64,000 nt of DNA from assembly GCA_050248955.1 (NCBI GenBank), contig JBFWRK010000019.1, forward strand, positions 17,368 to 81,367. Direction: 5' to 3'. Both the position numbers and the translations under genes were made by a program. The notes under the pieces were generated by a model. The model searched no databases, was not told the origin of the DNA, and saw nothing but the letters and a program-made list of their open reading frames with translations. The stretch is from JBFWRK01 sp050248955 (GTDB lineage Bacteria > Actinomycetota > Acidimicrobiia > Acidimicrobiales > Ilumatobacteraceae). Positions 1 to 8,631 of this stretch are shown piece by piece. How positions within the stretch are numbered: position 1 is the first letter of the stretch; every line of letters begins with the position of its first letter.

Positions 1-168
1 GTCACCGTGCCGACCGCGGTGTTCGTCGGCACGGCAACCGTCGCGGCCTGGATCATCACCTGCACGGGCGTCGTGCTGACGGTCTCGGACTCGGTCCGCA
101 CCGCGCGCTCCGAGGGACTCGCCACGGCCGTGGCGCCGAACGGTTCCTTGCGCGCCTACATCGTGTAG
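1..168 (+). CDS. C-terminal fragment of an unidentified membrane protein
   Basis: An open frame runs in from the left edge and stops with TAG at 166-168, giving at least 55 residues. Residues about 7-28 of the fragment form one hydrophobic segment (FVGTATVAAWIITCTGVVLTV), followed by a polar tail ending in RAYIV. This looks like the last transmembrane helix and cytosolic tail of an integral membrane protein. No family can be named from so little sequence. The frame has the G/C-rich third positions of its neighbours, which supports it being coding. Confidence 0.5.
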   Translation, partial: VTVPTAVFVGTATVAAWIITCTGVVLTVSDSVRTARSEGLATAVAPNGSLRAYIV

Positions 169-250
169 AGCCGCGCGGCGTCTCAGCGCACTCGGCCGAG
201 CTACGCGCATCTCGTGGACACGATCGCACGCAGGAGACGAGGATCGCGAG

Positions 251-859
251 GTGCTCTTCTCGCAACGCTTCTGGCCCGGCCTCGCGGACGGCACGATCAC
301 CCGGACGTACCGGAGATGGGCGAAGCCGCAGGTCGTCGCGGGCCGGGACTACCGCTCGCCGGGCGGCATGCTGCACGTCGAATCGATCCGTGTGATCGAG
401 CCGGGAACGATCGGCGACGAGGACGCGCTGGCGGCCGGCTATGCCGATGGGGACGCGCTCCGGCGCGACCTGCGTGTCGAGCCGCGCGCTCCGGTGTACG
501 AGATCGTGTTCCGACCCGCCGGCACCGACCCGCGGGACGCGCTCGCAGCGGATGATGCGCTCGATGACGCCGCGGTGGCCGAGATCACCCGCCGCCTCGA
601 TCGCCTCGATCGGGCGAGCGCATCGGGCCTATGGACGCGCGAGGTGCTCGAGGCGATCGGGAAGCGACCCGGCGTGCGCGCCGGCGACCTCGCCGCCGCG
701 TTCGGCCGTGAGCTCCAGCCGTTCAAGCTCGACGTCCGCAAGCTCAAGGCCCTCGGGCTCACGATCAGCCTGGACGTCGGCTACCGGTTGTCGCCGCGTG
801 GCGCGGCGTACGCGCGGCATACTTCCTCGGCCCGGCGGTCGCCCGGGTCTGCTCGCTGA
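251..859 (+). CDS. ASCH-domain (PUA-like) protein
   Basis: 202 residues from a GTG start. The N-terminal ~80 residues (MLFSQRFWPGLADGTIT, then RRW, GRDYRS and the strand HVESIRVIEPGTI) look like an ASCH domain, a PUA-like beta barrel thought to bind RNA or modified nucleotides. The C-terminal half is helical and charged; residues ~130-190 (REVLEAIGKRPGVRAGDLAAAFG, then LKALGLTISLDVGYRLSPRG) look like a small winged-helix module, so it may be an ASCH plus DNA/RNA-binding fusion. The role is unknown. AGGAGACGAGG upstream at about 232-242 is a plausible ribosome site for the GTG at 251. Confidence 0.65.
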   Translation: MLFSQRFWPGLADGTITRTYRRWAKPQVVAGRDYRSPGGMLHVESIRVIEPGTIGDEDALAAGYADGDALRRDLRVEPRAPVYEIVFRPAGTDPRDALAADDALDDAAVAEITRRLDRLDRASASGLWTREVLEAIGKRPGVRAGDLAAAFGRELQPFKLDVRKLKALGLTISLDVGYRLSPRGAAYARHTSSARRSPGSAR

Positions 860-912
860 TGTCGTTGATGTCGTCGCAGTCGCCCTAGTCGCCCTAGTAG
901 AGGAGCATGCTC

Positions 913-1857
913 ATGTCGGCTGGCCTTGCCGCCGGATTGATCGTGATCGCGGTCATCGTCCTCCTGTTGCTGCTCACGATCGTCACGGTGCAGCAAGGCA
1001 CCATCGCCGTCGTCACGATGTTCGGCAAGTACCGCCGGCTGATGAAGCCCGGACTCAACTTCCGCATACCGGTGATCGAGAAGATCCACGAGCGGATCTC
1101 GATCCAGAACCGTGCCGTCGAGCTGCAGTTCCAGGCGATCACCGCCGACCAGGCGAACGTCTACTTCACCGCCATGCTCCTGTACTCCGTGCTCGATCAG
1201 GCGGAGGACACGATCAAGAACGTCGCGTTCAAGTTCGTCAACGCGCAGAACTTCATGCAGGCGCTCGTGCGCTCGGTCGAGGGCACCGTCCGCTCGTACG
1301 TCGCCACGAAGCGGCAAGCCGACATCCTCGGCCAGCGCCAGGAGATCATCCGCCACGTGAAGGAAGAGCTCGACAGCCAACTCGAGAACTGGGGCTATCA
1401 CCTCCTCGACATCCAGGTGAACGACATCACCTTCGATCAGGTGATCACGCAGTCGATGGCCCAGGTGGTCGCGTCCAACAACCTGAAGATCGCCGCCACG
1501 AACGAGGGCGAGGCGCTGCTGATCCGCAAGACGAAGGAGGCCGAGGCAGAAGGCGCGGCCATCCGGATCAGTGCGCAGGCCGAGAAGGAGGCCGCGCAGT
1601 TGCGCGGCCAGGGCGTCGCGCTGTTCCGCGAGGAGGTCGCCAGCGGCATGGCGTCCGCCGCCTTCAAGATGGAGGAGGCGCACCTCGATCCGTCGTTCAT
1701 CCTGTTCGCGATGTGGACCGAGGCGATGCGCCACTTCGCCTCCGAGGGCACCGGCAACGCCCTGTTCCTGGACGGCTCGCCGGACGGCATGGAGCGCACG
1801 CTCAAGCAGTTGATGGCGCTCAACCTGATGAACATGGAGCCCGCACCGCGGCAGTGA
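913..1857 (+). CDS. SPFH/band 7 (stomatin/slipin-like) membrane protein
   Basis: Stomatin/prohibitin-type protein of about 314 residues. A single N-terminal membrane helix (GLIVIAVIVLLLLLTIVTV) is followed directly by the band 7 core (QQGTIAVVTMFGKYRRLMKPGLNF, with the usual R-x-V-E region), then a long Glu/Ala/Lys-rich helix (ALLIRKTKEAEAEGAAIRIS) typical of the oligomerising flotillin-like coil. Such proteins form rings that organise membrane microdomains or restrain membrane proteases. Two ATGs lie at 907 and 913. The ribosome site AGAGGAG at 899-905 touches the first but sits 7 nt from the second, so 913 is preferred. It stands alone; no NfeD-type partner is adjacent. Confidence 0.85.
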   Translation: MSAGLAAGLIVIAVIVLLLLLTIVTVQQGTIAVVTMFGKYRRLMKPGLNFRIPVIEKIHERISIQNRAVELQFQAITADQANVYFTAMLLYSVLDQAEDTIKNVAFKFVNAQNFMQALVRSVEGTVRSYVATKRQADILGQRQEIIRHVKEELDSQLENWGYHLLDIQVNDITFDQVITQSMAQVVASNNLKIAATNEGEALLIRKTKEAEAEGAAIRISAQAEKEAAQLRGQGVALFREEVASGMASAAFKMEEAHLDPSFILFAMWTEAMRHFASEGTGNALFLDGSPDGMERTLKQLMALNLMNMEPAPRQ

Positions 1858-1879
1858 AGCGATTGCCCGGACGGATCAC

Positions 1880-2075
1880 CCCGGGTATACCCTGATCCTG
1901 CCGCTCGGTCAGCGAAGTCCGGTGAAAAGCCGGCGCTGTCCCGCAACTGTGGAGTCACGCTCGTCGTGGCCAAGCCAGGTCGCCTTTCCGGCGCGGTGCT
2001 CGCGAATCACCCCTCGAGGACAGGGACCTTCGCCGGCACGGTCCCACAGGCCGCTGTCGCTGGAGAACCACCACT
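1880..2075 (+). promoter_or_regulatory. Cobalamin (AdoCbl) riboswitch
   Basis: The leader of the B12 operon contains the conserved cobalamin riboswitch core: GAAGTCCGGTG, then AAGCCGGCGCTG, the near-invariant CCCGCAACTGTG (about 1940-1951) and the later GCCAGGTCGCC (about 1974-1984). The outer boundaries are estimated. The gene immediately downstream encodes a B12-binding protein, and the ribosome site AGGAGG (2084-2089) lies just beyond the aptamer. By analogy with known members, bound coenzyme B12 should repress expression of all six downstream genes, probably by blocking translation initiation. Confidence 0.93.
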
Positions 2076-2095
2076 CGAGCGACAGGAGGAACCTG

Positions 2096-3043
2096 ATGAG
2101 ACGACCATTCCGCTTCGCTCTCGCGGCGCTCGCCGCGACCTTGCTCTTCGCCTCCGCGTGCAGCGACGACATTCCGGACGAGCAATCGGCGACCACCGAA
2201 CCAGCCGAGCAACAGACGGCCGAACAACCAGCGACCACCGGACAACCGGCGGCAACCGACGGCGCCGTCGAGTCGTCGCCGGCCAAGATCATCTCGTTGT
2301 CGCCGAGCCTCACCGAGACGCTGTTCGCGATCGGCGCCGGGGAGCAGGTCATCGCCGTCGATGCCCTCTCGAACTTCCCTGAGGACGCGCCCGTGACGGA
2401 CTTGTCCGGCTTCGAGCCCAACGTCGAGGCGATCGCACAGTACGAGCCCGATCTCGTGGTGGTGTCGGACGACATCAACAACGTCGTGAGCGGGCTGCAG
2501 GCGCTCGACGTCCCGGTGCTGCAGCTGCCGGCGGCAGTGACCCTCGACGACACGTTCGCCCAGATCGAGCAGCTCGGCGCAGCGACCGGGCACGTCGCCG
2601 ATGCCGCCGGTGTCGTCGCCGAGATGCAGTCGCGCATCGGCGAGATCCTGGCGACGACGTCGACGCAGCCCTTGACCTACTACCACGAGCTCGACAGCAC
2701 GTTGTTCTCGGTGACGTCCAAGACGTTCATCGGCGAGGTCTACGCGTCGTTCGGGCTGGTCAACATCGCCGACGCTGCCGACACCGACGGCACGGGCTAC
2801 CCGCAGCTCTCGGCGGAGTACCTCCTCGAGCAGGATCCCGCGCTGATCTTCCTCGCGGACACGAAGTGCTGCGCCGAATCAGCTGCAACCGCCGCTGACC
2901 GTCCCGGATGGTCCGAGCTCACCGCGGTGAAGAACGGGACGGTCATCGAGCTCGACGACGACATCGCCTCGCGGTGGGGTCCCCGGGTCGTCGACTTCTA
3001 CCAGGCGATCGCGGACGCGATCGCAACGGTCCCGGTGGCCTGA
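2096..3043 (+). CDS. btuF: BtuF-like cobalamin-binding lipoprotein of an ABC importer
   Basis: 315 residues. Substrate-binding protein of the BtuF/FecB (periplasmic-binding) family. The N-terminus is a lipoprotein-type signal (MRRPFRFALAALAATLLF then ASAC), followed by a Thr/Glu/Gln/Ala-rich linker. The mature domain starts at about residue 60 with KIISLSPSLTETLFAIGAG, a BtuF hallmark, and continues with VIAVDALSNFPEDA and QYEPDLVVVSDD. Start chosen at ATG 2096, 6 nt after AGGAGG; an in-frame extension upstream would read through the riboswitch. First gene of the riboswitch-controlled operon. Its stop overlaps the ATG of btuC by one base, so the pair should be translationally coupled. Confidence 0.9.
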   Translation: MRRPFRFALAALAATLLFASACSDDIPDEQSATTEPAEQQTAEQPATTGQPAATDGAVESSPAKIISLSPSLTETLFAIGAGEQVIAVDALSNFPEDAPVTDLSGFEPNVEAIAQYEPDLVVVSDDINNVVSGLQALDVPVLQLPAAVTLDDTFAQIEQLGAATGHVADAAGVVAEMQSRIGEILATTSTQPLTYYHELDSTLFSVTSKTFIGEVYASFGLVNIADAADTDGTGYPQLSAEYLLEQDPALIFLADTKCCAESAATAADRPGWSELTAVKNGTVIELDDDIASRWGPRVVDFYQAIADAIATVPVA

Positions 3044-4113
3044 TGGCGCACGCGGCCGCGATCCTGGCGAGCGGCGCTGCAGCCACGCGGCGTCACACCG
3101 TTCGCTGGACCGCGGTCGCCGGCGTCGTGCTGCTCGCCGCCGTGACGGCCGGGCTGACGATCGGACCGGTCTCGCTGCCGCTGCGCGGCATCATCGGCGA
3201 GCTCCTCGACCGGCTGCCGTTCGTCACGATCGACAGCGGGCTGAGCGAGCTGCAGCGCGCGACGGTCTGGGAGATCCGGGCGCCACGCGTCGTCATCGGT
3301 GTGCTGGTCGGCTCGATGCTCTCCGTCTCGGGCGCGTCGTACCAGGGGGCGTTCAGGAACCCGCTCGCCGATCCGTACCTCCTCGGCGTCGCTGCGGGCG
3401 CCGGTCTCGGCGCGACGATCGCCATCGTGGCGGGCGCGGGGACCGGCGCGTCGGTGCTCTCACCGGTGCCGCTCGCCGCGTTCGCCGGCGCGCTCGCTTC
3501 CGTCGTGCTGACGTACATCGTCGGCGGAGTCGGTCGGGGTTCCTCGGCGACGAGCCTCGTGCTCGCCGGCGTCGCGATCGCCAGCTTCCTCACCGCTCTG
3601 CAGACCTACGTGCAGCAGCGGAACTCCGATGTCCTGCGCGAGGTGTACTCGTGGATCCTCGGGCGGCTCACCGTCGTCGGCTGGGTCGACGTCGGTCTCG
3701 TCGCGCCGTACATCGTCGTCGCGATCGCCGTGCTGCTGGCGATGCGTCGCACGCTCGACGTCATGGCCGTGGGAGACGAGGAGGCGACGACGCTCGGCGT
3801 GCGGGTGGCCCGCGCCCGCATCGTCGTGGTGATCGCGGCCTCACTCGGCACGGCTGCCGCGGTCGCGGTCAGCGGGTTGATCGGGTTCGTCGGCATCATC
3901 GTGCCGCACACCGTCAGGCTGATGGTCGGCGGCAGCTACCGGCGGATCCTGCCGATGTCGATGATCCTCGGTGCCGCGTTCCTCGTCTCGACCGACCTCC
4001 TCGCGCGAACCGTCGTCAGCCCGGCCGAGCTGCCGATCGGCGTGATCACCGCGATGATCGGTGCTCCGTTCTTCCTGATCGTGCTGCGCACGAACCGTTC
4101 GGGTGCGACGTGA
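3043..4113 (+). CDS. btuC: BtuC-like ABC transporter permease (FecCD family)
   Basis: 356 residues of the FecCD/BtuC permease family, with about nine to ten hydrophobic segments. Typical features are RAPRVVIGVLVGSMLSVSGA near the second helix, the glycine-rich RNPLADPYLLGVAAGAG, and the cytosolic coupling region GLIGFVGIIVPHTVRLMVGG that contacts the ATPase. It should form the B12 channel with BtuD. The start is the ATG at 3043, overlapping the btuF stop (TGATG). The 3' end overlaps the GTG of btuD (GTGA), so the operon is tightly packed. The family also transports siderophores; the riboswitch and the cob genes argue for cobamide. Confidence 0.92.
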   Translation: MAHAAAILASGAAATRRHTVRWTAVAGVVLLAAVTAGLTIGPVSLPLRGIIGELLDRLPFVTIDSGLSELQRATVWEIRAPRVVIGVLVGSMLSVSGASYQGAFRNPLADPYLLGVAAGAGLGATIAIVAGAGTGASVLSPVPLAAFAGALASVVLTYIVGGVGRGSSATSLVLAGVAIASFLTALQTYVQQRNSDVLREVYSWILGRLTVVGWVDVGLVAPYIVVAIAVLLAMRRTLDVMAVGDEEATTLGVRVARARIVVVIAASLGTAAAVAVSGLIGFVGIIVPHTVRLMVGGSYRRILPMSMILGAAFLVSTDLLARTVVSPAELPIGVITAMIGAPFFLIVLRTNRSGAT

Positions 4114-4898
4114 CCGCGCTCGTCGCCAAGGACGTGTGCGTCACGCTCGGCAAGCGTCTCGTCGTCGACCAGGTCTCGCTCGAGCTCGACCGGGGTGAGT
4201 GGCTCGGGATCATCGGCCCGAACGGAGCCGGGAAGAGCTCGCTCCTGAAGGCGCTCGCGGGCGTGGTGCGCGCCGTGGGACGGATCGAGATCGACGGCGT
4301 CGCCGTCGACCGGCTACCCGCCCGCGACCGGGCCCGCCGGGTCGCGATGGTCGCGCAGAACCCCGTCGTACCCGATGCGATCACGGTGGCCGAGTACGCG
4401 CTCCTCGGACGCACCCCGCACCTCTCCCGGTTCGGCGTCGAGGGCCGACGCGACCACGAGCTCGTCGGCGAGACGCTCGAATCGCTCGGCATCGGCGCCC
4501 TCGCCGCGCGGCACGTGAGCACGCTGTCCGGTGGTGAGCGGCAGCGGGTGCTGATCGCCCGCGCGCTCGTGCAGGACACCGGTGTGCTCATGCTCGACGA
4601 GCCGACCACCGCGCTCGACATCGGCCACCAGCAGGACGTGCTCGAACTGGTCGACCACCTGCGCCGGGAGCGTGGCATCAGCGTGATCACGACGTTGCAC
4701 GACCTGACGCTCGCCAGCAGGTACGCCGACCGGCTCCTGCTGCTCGTCGACGGACGGATGGAGGCGGAGGGCACGGCAGCCGAAGTCCTGACGGACGAGC
4801 ATCTGTCGCGCTTCTACGGTGCGCAGGTCAGCGTCCTGTGCGTCGACGACGGCATCGTCATCGTCCCCCGCCGACCGTTCCGGGAGCCCCGACCATGA
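4110..4898 (+). CDS. btuD: BtuD-like ABC transporter ATPase
   Basis: 262 residues, a complete ABC ATPase of the iron/B12 importer type. Walker A GPNGAGKSS is at residues 36-44, the Q-loop glutamine is near 83, the signature LSGGERQR at 139-146 and Walker B VLMLDEPTTALD at about 159-170, with the H-loop in TTLHDLTLAS. It energises import through the permease encoded just upstream. The start is a GTG at 4110 that overlaps the btuC stop. Longer in-frame extensions exist upstream but lie inside btuC. The stop overlaps the ATG of cobO by four bases (ATGA). Confidence 0.92.
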   Translation: MTALVAKDVCVTLGKRLVVDQVSLELDRGEWLGIIGPNGAGKSSLLKALAGVVRAVGRIEIDGVAVDRLPARDRARRVAMVAQNPVVPDAITVAEYALLGRTPHLSRFGVEGRRDHELVGETLESLGIGALAARHVSTLSGGERQRVLIARALVQDTGVLMLDEPTTALDIGHQQDVLELVDHLRRERGISVITTLHDLTLASRYADRLLLLVDGRMEAEGTAAEVLTDEHLSRFYGAQVSVLCVDDGIVIVPRRPFREPRP

Positions 4899-5461
4899 CC
4901 GATCAGCCACCCATCGAGGATCCGCGGCCGGAAGGGCTGCGCGTCGCACCCTCGCTGGTGCTCGTGAACACCGGGGACGGCAAGGGCAAGTCGACCGCCG
5001 CGTTGGGCGTGGTGATGCGCGCTGTGGCACAGGGATGGAAGGTCGCGGTCGTGCAGTTCCTGAAGTCCGGTGAGTGGAAGACCGGCGAGGAGACCGTCGC
5101 CCGGCAGCTCGGTGTCGAGTGGTGGGCGATCGGTGAAGGGTTCACGTGGGATTCCGACGATCTCGACGAGGACACGGCGACGGCGCAGGCCGCGTGGGTG
5201 CGTGCGAAGGAGCTGATCGGCGCCGGCGAGGACCGGCTCGTGCTCCTCGACGAGATCACGTACCCGGTGAACTGGGGGTGGATCGACGTCGCCGACGTGG
5301 TCGCAACGATCGAACATCGGCCCGCTCACGTCAACGTGATCGTCACCGGGCGGGACGCGCCGGCGGAGCTCGTCGCCGTTGCCGACACCGTGACCGAGAT
5401 GCGCAACGTGAAGCACGCGTACGACTCGGGCGTCGTGGCCAAGAAGGGCATCGACTACTGA
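4895..5461 (+). CDS. cobO: Cob(I)alamin adenosyltransferase (CobO/CobA type)
   Basis: 188 residues. Transfers the 5'-deoxyadenosyl group of ATP to Co(I) corrinoid, making the coenzyme form needed for salvage and for riboswitch sensing. The P-loop GDGKGKST (residues 27-34) is the CobA/CobO signature, followed by VVQFLKSGEW and the LVLLDEITYPVNWGW strand typical of the family; length matches. It is not the PduO or EutT type. The ATG at 4895 overlaps the btuD stop, and the stop overlaps the cobU ATG by one base. Confidence 0.94.
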   Translation: MTDQPPIEDPRPEGLRVAPSLVLVNTGDGKGKSTAALGVVMRAVAQGWKVAVVQFLKSGEWKTGEETVARQLGVEWWAIGEGFTWDSDDLDEDTATAQAAWVRAKELIGAGEDRLVLLDEITYPVNWGWIDVADVVATIEHRPAHVNVIVTGRDAPAELVAVADTVTEMRNVKHAYDSGVVAKKGIDY

Positions 5462-6018
5462 TGGCCGCGTCCGGCGGCCGGCCGAGTGGCTACGTGCTGC
5501 TCGTCGGCGGTGCGCGGAGCGGCAAGAGCACGCTCGCGGTCGAGCTCGCGGCGTCGTCCGCGCGGCACGTCCTGTACGTGGCGACGGCCGAGCCGGGTGA
5601 TGCCGACATGGCAGCGCGGATCGATCGGCACCGCGCCGAGCGACCACCGGGTTGGGCCACGGTCGAAGCACCACTCGATGTCGGCGGCGCGATCGTGCGC
5701 GCCGACCATGACGCGTTCGTGGTGGTCGACTGCGTGACCCTCTGGGTCGCGAACCTCGTGTTCGCCGATCGGACCGACGACGAAGTCCTCACCGCCGCGA
5801 GCGCGCTGGCCGGCGCGCTCGCGACCCGCGCCGCGCCGTCCGTCGTGGTCACGAACGAAGTGGGACTCGGTGTCCATCCCGAGACCGCCCTCGGTCGCCG
5901 ATATCGGGATCTCCTCGGTGGCGTCAACCGTGTCGTCGCCGCCGGTGCGTGGCGTTCGCTGCTCCTCGTCGCGGGACGCGCCGTCCGCCTCGACGATCCG
6001 CTCGAGCTGTTGCGGTGA
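5461..6018 (+). CDS. cobU: Adenosylcobinamide kinase / adenosylcobinamide-phosphate guanylyltransferase
   Basis: 185 residues. Bifunctional CobU: phosphorylates adenosylcobinamide, then transfers GMP to make AdoCbi-GDP. The P-loop GARSGKST lies at residues 17-24. The motif RIDRHRAERPPGW at about 53-65 carries the histidine (H57 here) that accepts GMP in characterised CobU. Later come VVVDCVTLWVANLV and TNEVGLGVHPE, both usual in CobU. The start ATG overlaps the cobO stop (TGATG), and the stop overlaps the GTG of cobS. Confidence 0.93.
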   Translation: MAASGGRPSGYVLLVGGARSGKSTLAVELAASSARHVLYVATAEPGDADMAARIDRHRAERPPGWATVEAPLDVGGAIVRADHDAFVVVDCVTLWVANLVFADRTDDEVLTAASALAGALATRAAPSVVVTNEVGLGVHPETALGRRYRDLLGGVNRVVAAGAWRSLLLVAGRAVRLDDPLELLR

Positions 6019-6788
6019 GCAGGGACTCCGGCGCCCTGCGCCGGTTGCGGACCGCCGGGTCGTTCCTGACGAGAGTGCCGCTGCACCCGGGAGGTGACAT
6101 CGACATCGCCGGCTCCACGCCGTGGTTCCCCGTGGTCGGCCTGCTCCTCGGGCTCGTCGGCGGTGGCGTCTTCGCGGCGGCGTCGGAGGTGCTCACCCCG
6201 GCCGTGAGTGCGGCGCTGTCGCTCGTCGTCACCGCGCTCCTGACCGGCGCGTTCCACCACGACGGCCTCGCCGACATCGCCGACGCGTTCGGAGGAGGCT
6301 GGGACCGGGACCAACGCCTCGCGATCATGAGGGACTCGCGCCACGGGACGTACGGCGTCATGGCGCTCGTGCTGTCGACCGCGGTGCAGTTCAGCTCGCT
6401 CGCGTCGATGACGGCCGCGTGGGGCCTCGCTGCGCTCGTCGCCGCGCATACCCTCGGCCGCGCAGCCGTCATCGTCGTGCTCGTGACCACACGTCCGGCT
6501 CGTGACGATGGCCTCGGGACCGACTACTCGGCCGGGCTCGGGCGCAGCGCCGTCTTCGTGGGGGCGGTGATCGGCGTCGGCATCACGTTGCTCGTGCTCG
6601 GTCTGTGGGCTGGACTCGCCGTGGGAGCGGTGTCGCTGACCTCGATCGCCGTCGTCGTCCTCGCGCAGCGCAAGATCGGTGGGATGTCCGGCGATGTGCT
6701 CGGGGCCATCGAGCAGGTCGGTGAGTGCGCCGTGCTCGTGGTCGTCGCCGGCGTCGTCCACGCCGGACACCTGCCGTGGTGGCGGTGA
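6015..6788 (+). CDS. cobS: Adenosylcobinamide-GDP ribazoletransferase (cobalamin synthase)
   Basis: 257 residues, multi-spanning membrane enzyme that joins AdoCbi-GDP with alpha-ribazole(-phosphate) to finish the cobamide. Diagnostic motifs: FLTRVPLHP at the N-terminus, the acidic pair region HHDGLADIADAFGGGWDRDQRL with MRDSRHGTYGV, which bind Mg2+ and substrate in the family, and several hydrophobic helices after residue 100. The start is a GTG overlapping the cobU stop (GTGA). CobT and CobC, which supply activated lower ligand, are not in this window, so they must be encoded elsewhere or the lower ligand must be salvaged. Confidence 0.92.
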   Translation: MSRDSGALRRLRTAGSFLTRVPLHPGGDIDIAGSTPWFPVVGLLLGLVGGGVFAAASEVLTPAVSAALSLVVTALLTGAFHHDGLADIADAFGGGWDRDQRLAIMRDSRHGTYGVMALVLSTAVQFSSLASMTAAWGLAALVAAHTLGRAAVIVVLVTTRPARDDGLGTDYSAGLGRSAVFVGAVIGVGITLLVLGLWAGLAVGAVSLTSIAVVVLAQRKIGGMSGDVLGAIEQVGECAVLVVVAGVVHAGHLPWWR

Positions 6789-6825
6789 GCGAGCAGATCG
6801 GCCATCCGGCTGGCAGGCTGGTGAG

Positions 6826-8043
6826 GTGCAACATCGTGATCTCCTCGTCATCGGTGGCGGGCCGGCCGGTGCGGCCGCGGCCATCCGGGCTGCGCGCGCC
6901 GGCGTCAACGTCACGCTGTTCGAGAAGGGGCCCCATGGTCGCGACAAGGTCTGCGGCGACGGCCTGACGCCGCGTGCCGTGGCCGCGCTCGAGGAGTTGA
7001 AGGTCGACGTCGGCGAGGCCCATCGCATCGATGGACTCCGGATGATCGCCGGAAAGCGCACGAGGGAGCTCGCGTGGCCGGCAACGGGACGGTTCCCGAG
7101 CTATGGCGCTGTCTGGCCGCGTCGTCGTTTCGACAGCCACCTGATCGACGTCGCGATCGCTGCCGGTGCCGAGGTCCGCTTCGACACCGAGGCGCTGCCG
7201 GTGCTCGAGGACGGTGCGGTCGTCGGTGCCGTGGCCGGGGGCGAGACGTTCGCGGCGTCGCTCACCGTGCTCGCCGCTGGAGCGCAAGGGGCAGCCGCCA
7301 AGGTCGTCGGTTGCGAGCGGGACGTCGACGAGCCGTTCGGCCTCGCCATCCGGACGTACGCGCCGACGCCTCGGCACGCGGAGCGACATCTCGAAGCGTG
7401 CCTGTCGCTGCGTGACGAGCACGGCACACCGGTGCCCGGCTACGGCTGGATGTTCCCAGCGGGCGACGGCACGGTGAACATCGGCGTCGGCGCGCTCAGC
7501 ACGATGAAGGGGTTCAAGAAGCTCAACCTCAACACGCTCCTCGACCAGTACGCGTCCGTCGTGCGCGAGCCCTGGTCGCTCGGTGCCTACCTCGAGAAGC
7601 CGAGAGCCTGGCGCCTGCCGATGAGCGCTGTACGTCGGCACGGTCCGGGGTGGGTCGCCGTCGGCGACGCTGCTGGCTTCGTCAACCCGATGAACGGCGA
7701 AGGCATCGACTACGGCCTCGAGAGCGGCATGCTGGCTGTCGACCGGTTCCTCGCCGATGCCGCCACGGCCCCGGAAACGTACGACGCGCTCGTCGGCGAA
7801 CGCTTCGATGGGTTCCTCCGAACCGGACGGCGTTTCAGCTTCCTCATCGGGCATCCGTGGCTGCTCCGCAGCGGGCTGCGCGTCGCCGTCGGGACCCAGG
7901 CCGCCGCCGACATCACGCTCGCGGTGATGGGCAACCTCGTCGACAACGAGACCCCTGGTGCCGCTGGGCGCGTGCTGCGGCTCGGTGATCGCGTGCTCGG
8001 CTGGGCGGACCCGCTGCTCCGGCGCACGCGCGCCTCAGGCTGA
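6826..8043 (+). CDS. Geranylgeranyl-reductase-family FAD oxidoreductase
   Basis: 405 residues from a GTG at 6826. The Rossmann FAD motif LLVIGGGPAGAAAAIRAARAG is at the very N-terminus, followed by FEKGPHGRDKVCGDGLTPRA, typical of the geranylgeranyl reductase group (substrate-pocket CGDGLTP). The second FAD motif GWVAVGDAAGFVNPMNGEGID appears at about residue 275. The family reduces isoprenoid double bonds, for example in menaquinone side chains or archaeal-type lipids; the substrate here is not known. It starts 37 nt after cobS and may be the last gene of that transcript. Its last nine bases overlap the convergent ATPase gene. Confidence 0.85.
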   Translation: MQHRDLLVIGGGPAGAAAAIRAARAGVNVTLFEKGPHGRDKVCGDGLTPRAVAALEELKVDVGEAHRIDGLRMIAGKRTRELAWPATGRFPSYGAVWPRRRFDSHLIDVAIAAGAEVRFDTEALPVLEDGAVVGAVAGGETFAASLTVLAAGAQGAAAKVVGCERDVDEPFGLAIRTYAPTPRHAERHLEACLSLRDEHGTPVPGYGWMFPAGDGTVNIGVGALSTMKGFKKLNLNTLLDQYASVVREPWSLGAYLEKPRAWRLPMSAVRRHGPGWVAVGDAAGFVNPMNGEGIDYGLESGMLAVDRFLADAATAPETYDALVGERFDGFLRTGRRFSFLIGHPWLLRSGLRVAVGTQAAADITLAVMGNLVDNETPGAAGRVLRLGDRVLGWADPLLRRTRASG

Positions 8044-8454
8044 CGCCTCGGCAGGCGCGGCGACGTCGCGATCGCCGTCGATCTCGAACCACACCATCTT
8101 GCCCGTTGGGGTCCGTTCCGCGCCCCACTGCGTCGAGAGGGCGGCGACCAGTGCCAAGCCACGGCCATCCAGCGAGTCGGGTGGGGCGGGCGGCGGCACG
8201 CTCGGCAGTACGGCACTGGCGTCGCAGATCTCGACCCTGATCGACTGCGGGTGTTCGCAGAACCAGGCCTGGAGCTCGCACGAGTCGTTCGTGTGCTTCA
8301 CGGCGTTCGTGACGAGCTCGCTCGTCACGAGCACGGCATCACGTCCCAGTGCCTGGTCGGCCGTGCGCCCGAGCAGGTGCCGGAGCGCGAGGCGTGCCCG
8401 ATGTGGTGCTGTCGGTCCGTGGTCCAGATCGATGACCAGGTCGGGGGTTGCCAT
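8035..8454 (-). CDS. RsbW-like ATP-binding regulatory protein (HATPase_c)
   Basis: 139 residues forming a single GHKL ATPase fold of the serine-kinase anti-sigma type. The N-box is LVTSELVTNAVKHTN (about residues 43-57) and the G-box region is DGRGLALVAALSTQWG. Such stand-alone domains in actinobacteria phosphorylate anti-sigma-factor antagonists or bind sigma factors; the partner is not visible here. A longer frame upstream exists but lacks family similarity before MATPDLVID, so ATG 8454 was chosen. It is convergent with the reductase gene, overlapping it by nine bases. The stress gene csbD begins 178 bases away, divergently. Confidence 0.8.
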   Translation of the reverse strand: MATPDLVIDLDHGPTAPHRARLALRHLLGRTADQALGRDAVLVTSELVTNAVKHTNDSCELQAWFCEHPQSIRVEICDASAVLPSVPPPAPPDSLDGRGLALVAALSTQWGAERTPTGKMVWFEIDGDRDVAAPAEASA

Positions 8455-8631
8455 GATCCATGCGTACCCATCCTTGGCCGTTGTCAAGCCCGCCCACCGA
8501 GCGGGTCGTAGGACATCCGCCACATCGAGCACGGACGATTGGGATCCGGCGCTCCGGGGAACCGTGGTCAACACGGCAGTGGTCATGTGCCTGCTGCTCG
8601 AATACGACCCTCTACGGACCAAGGAGCGACC

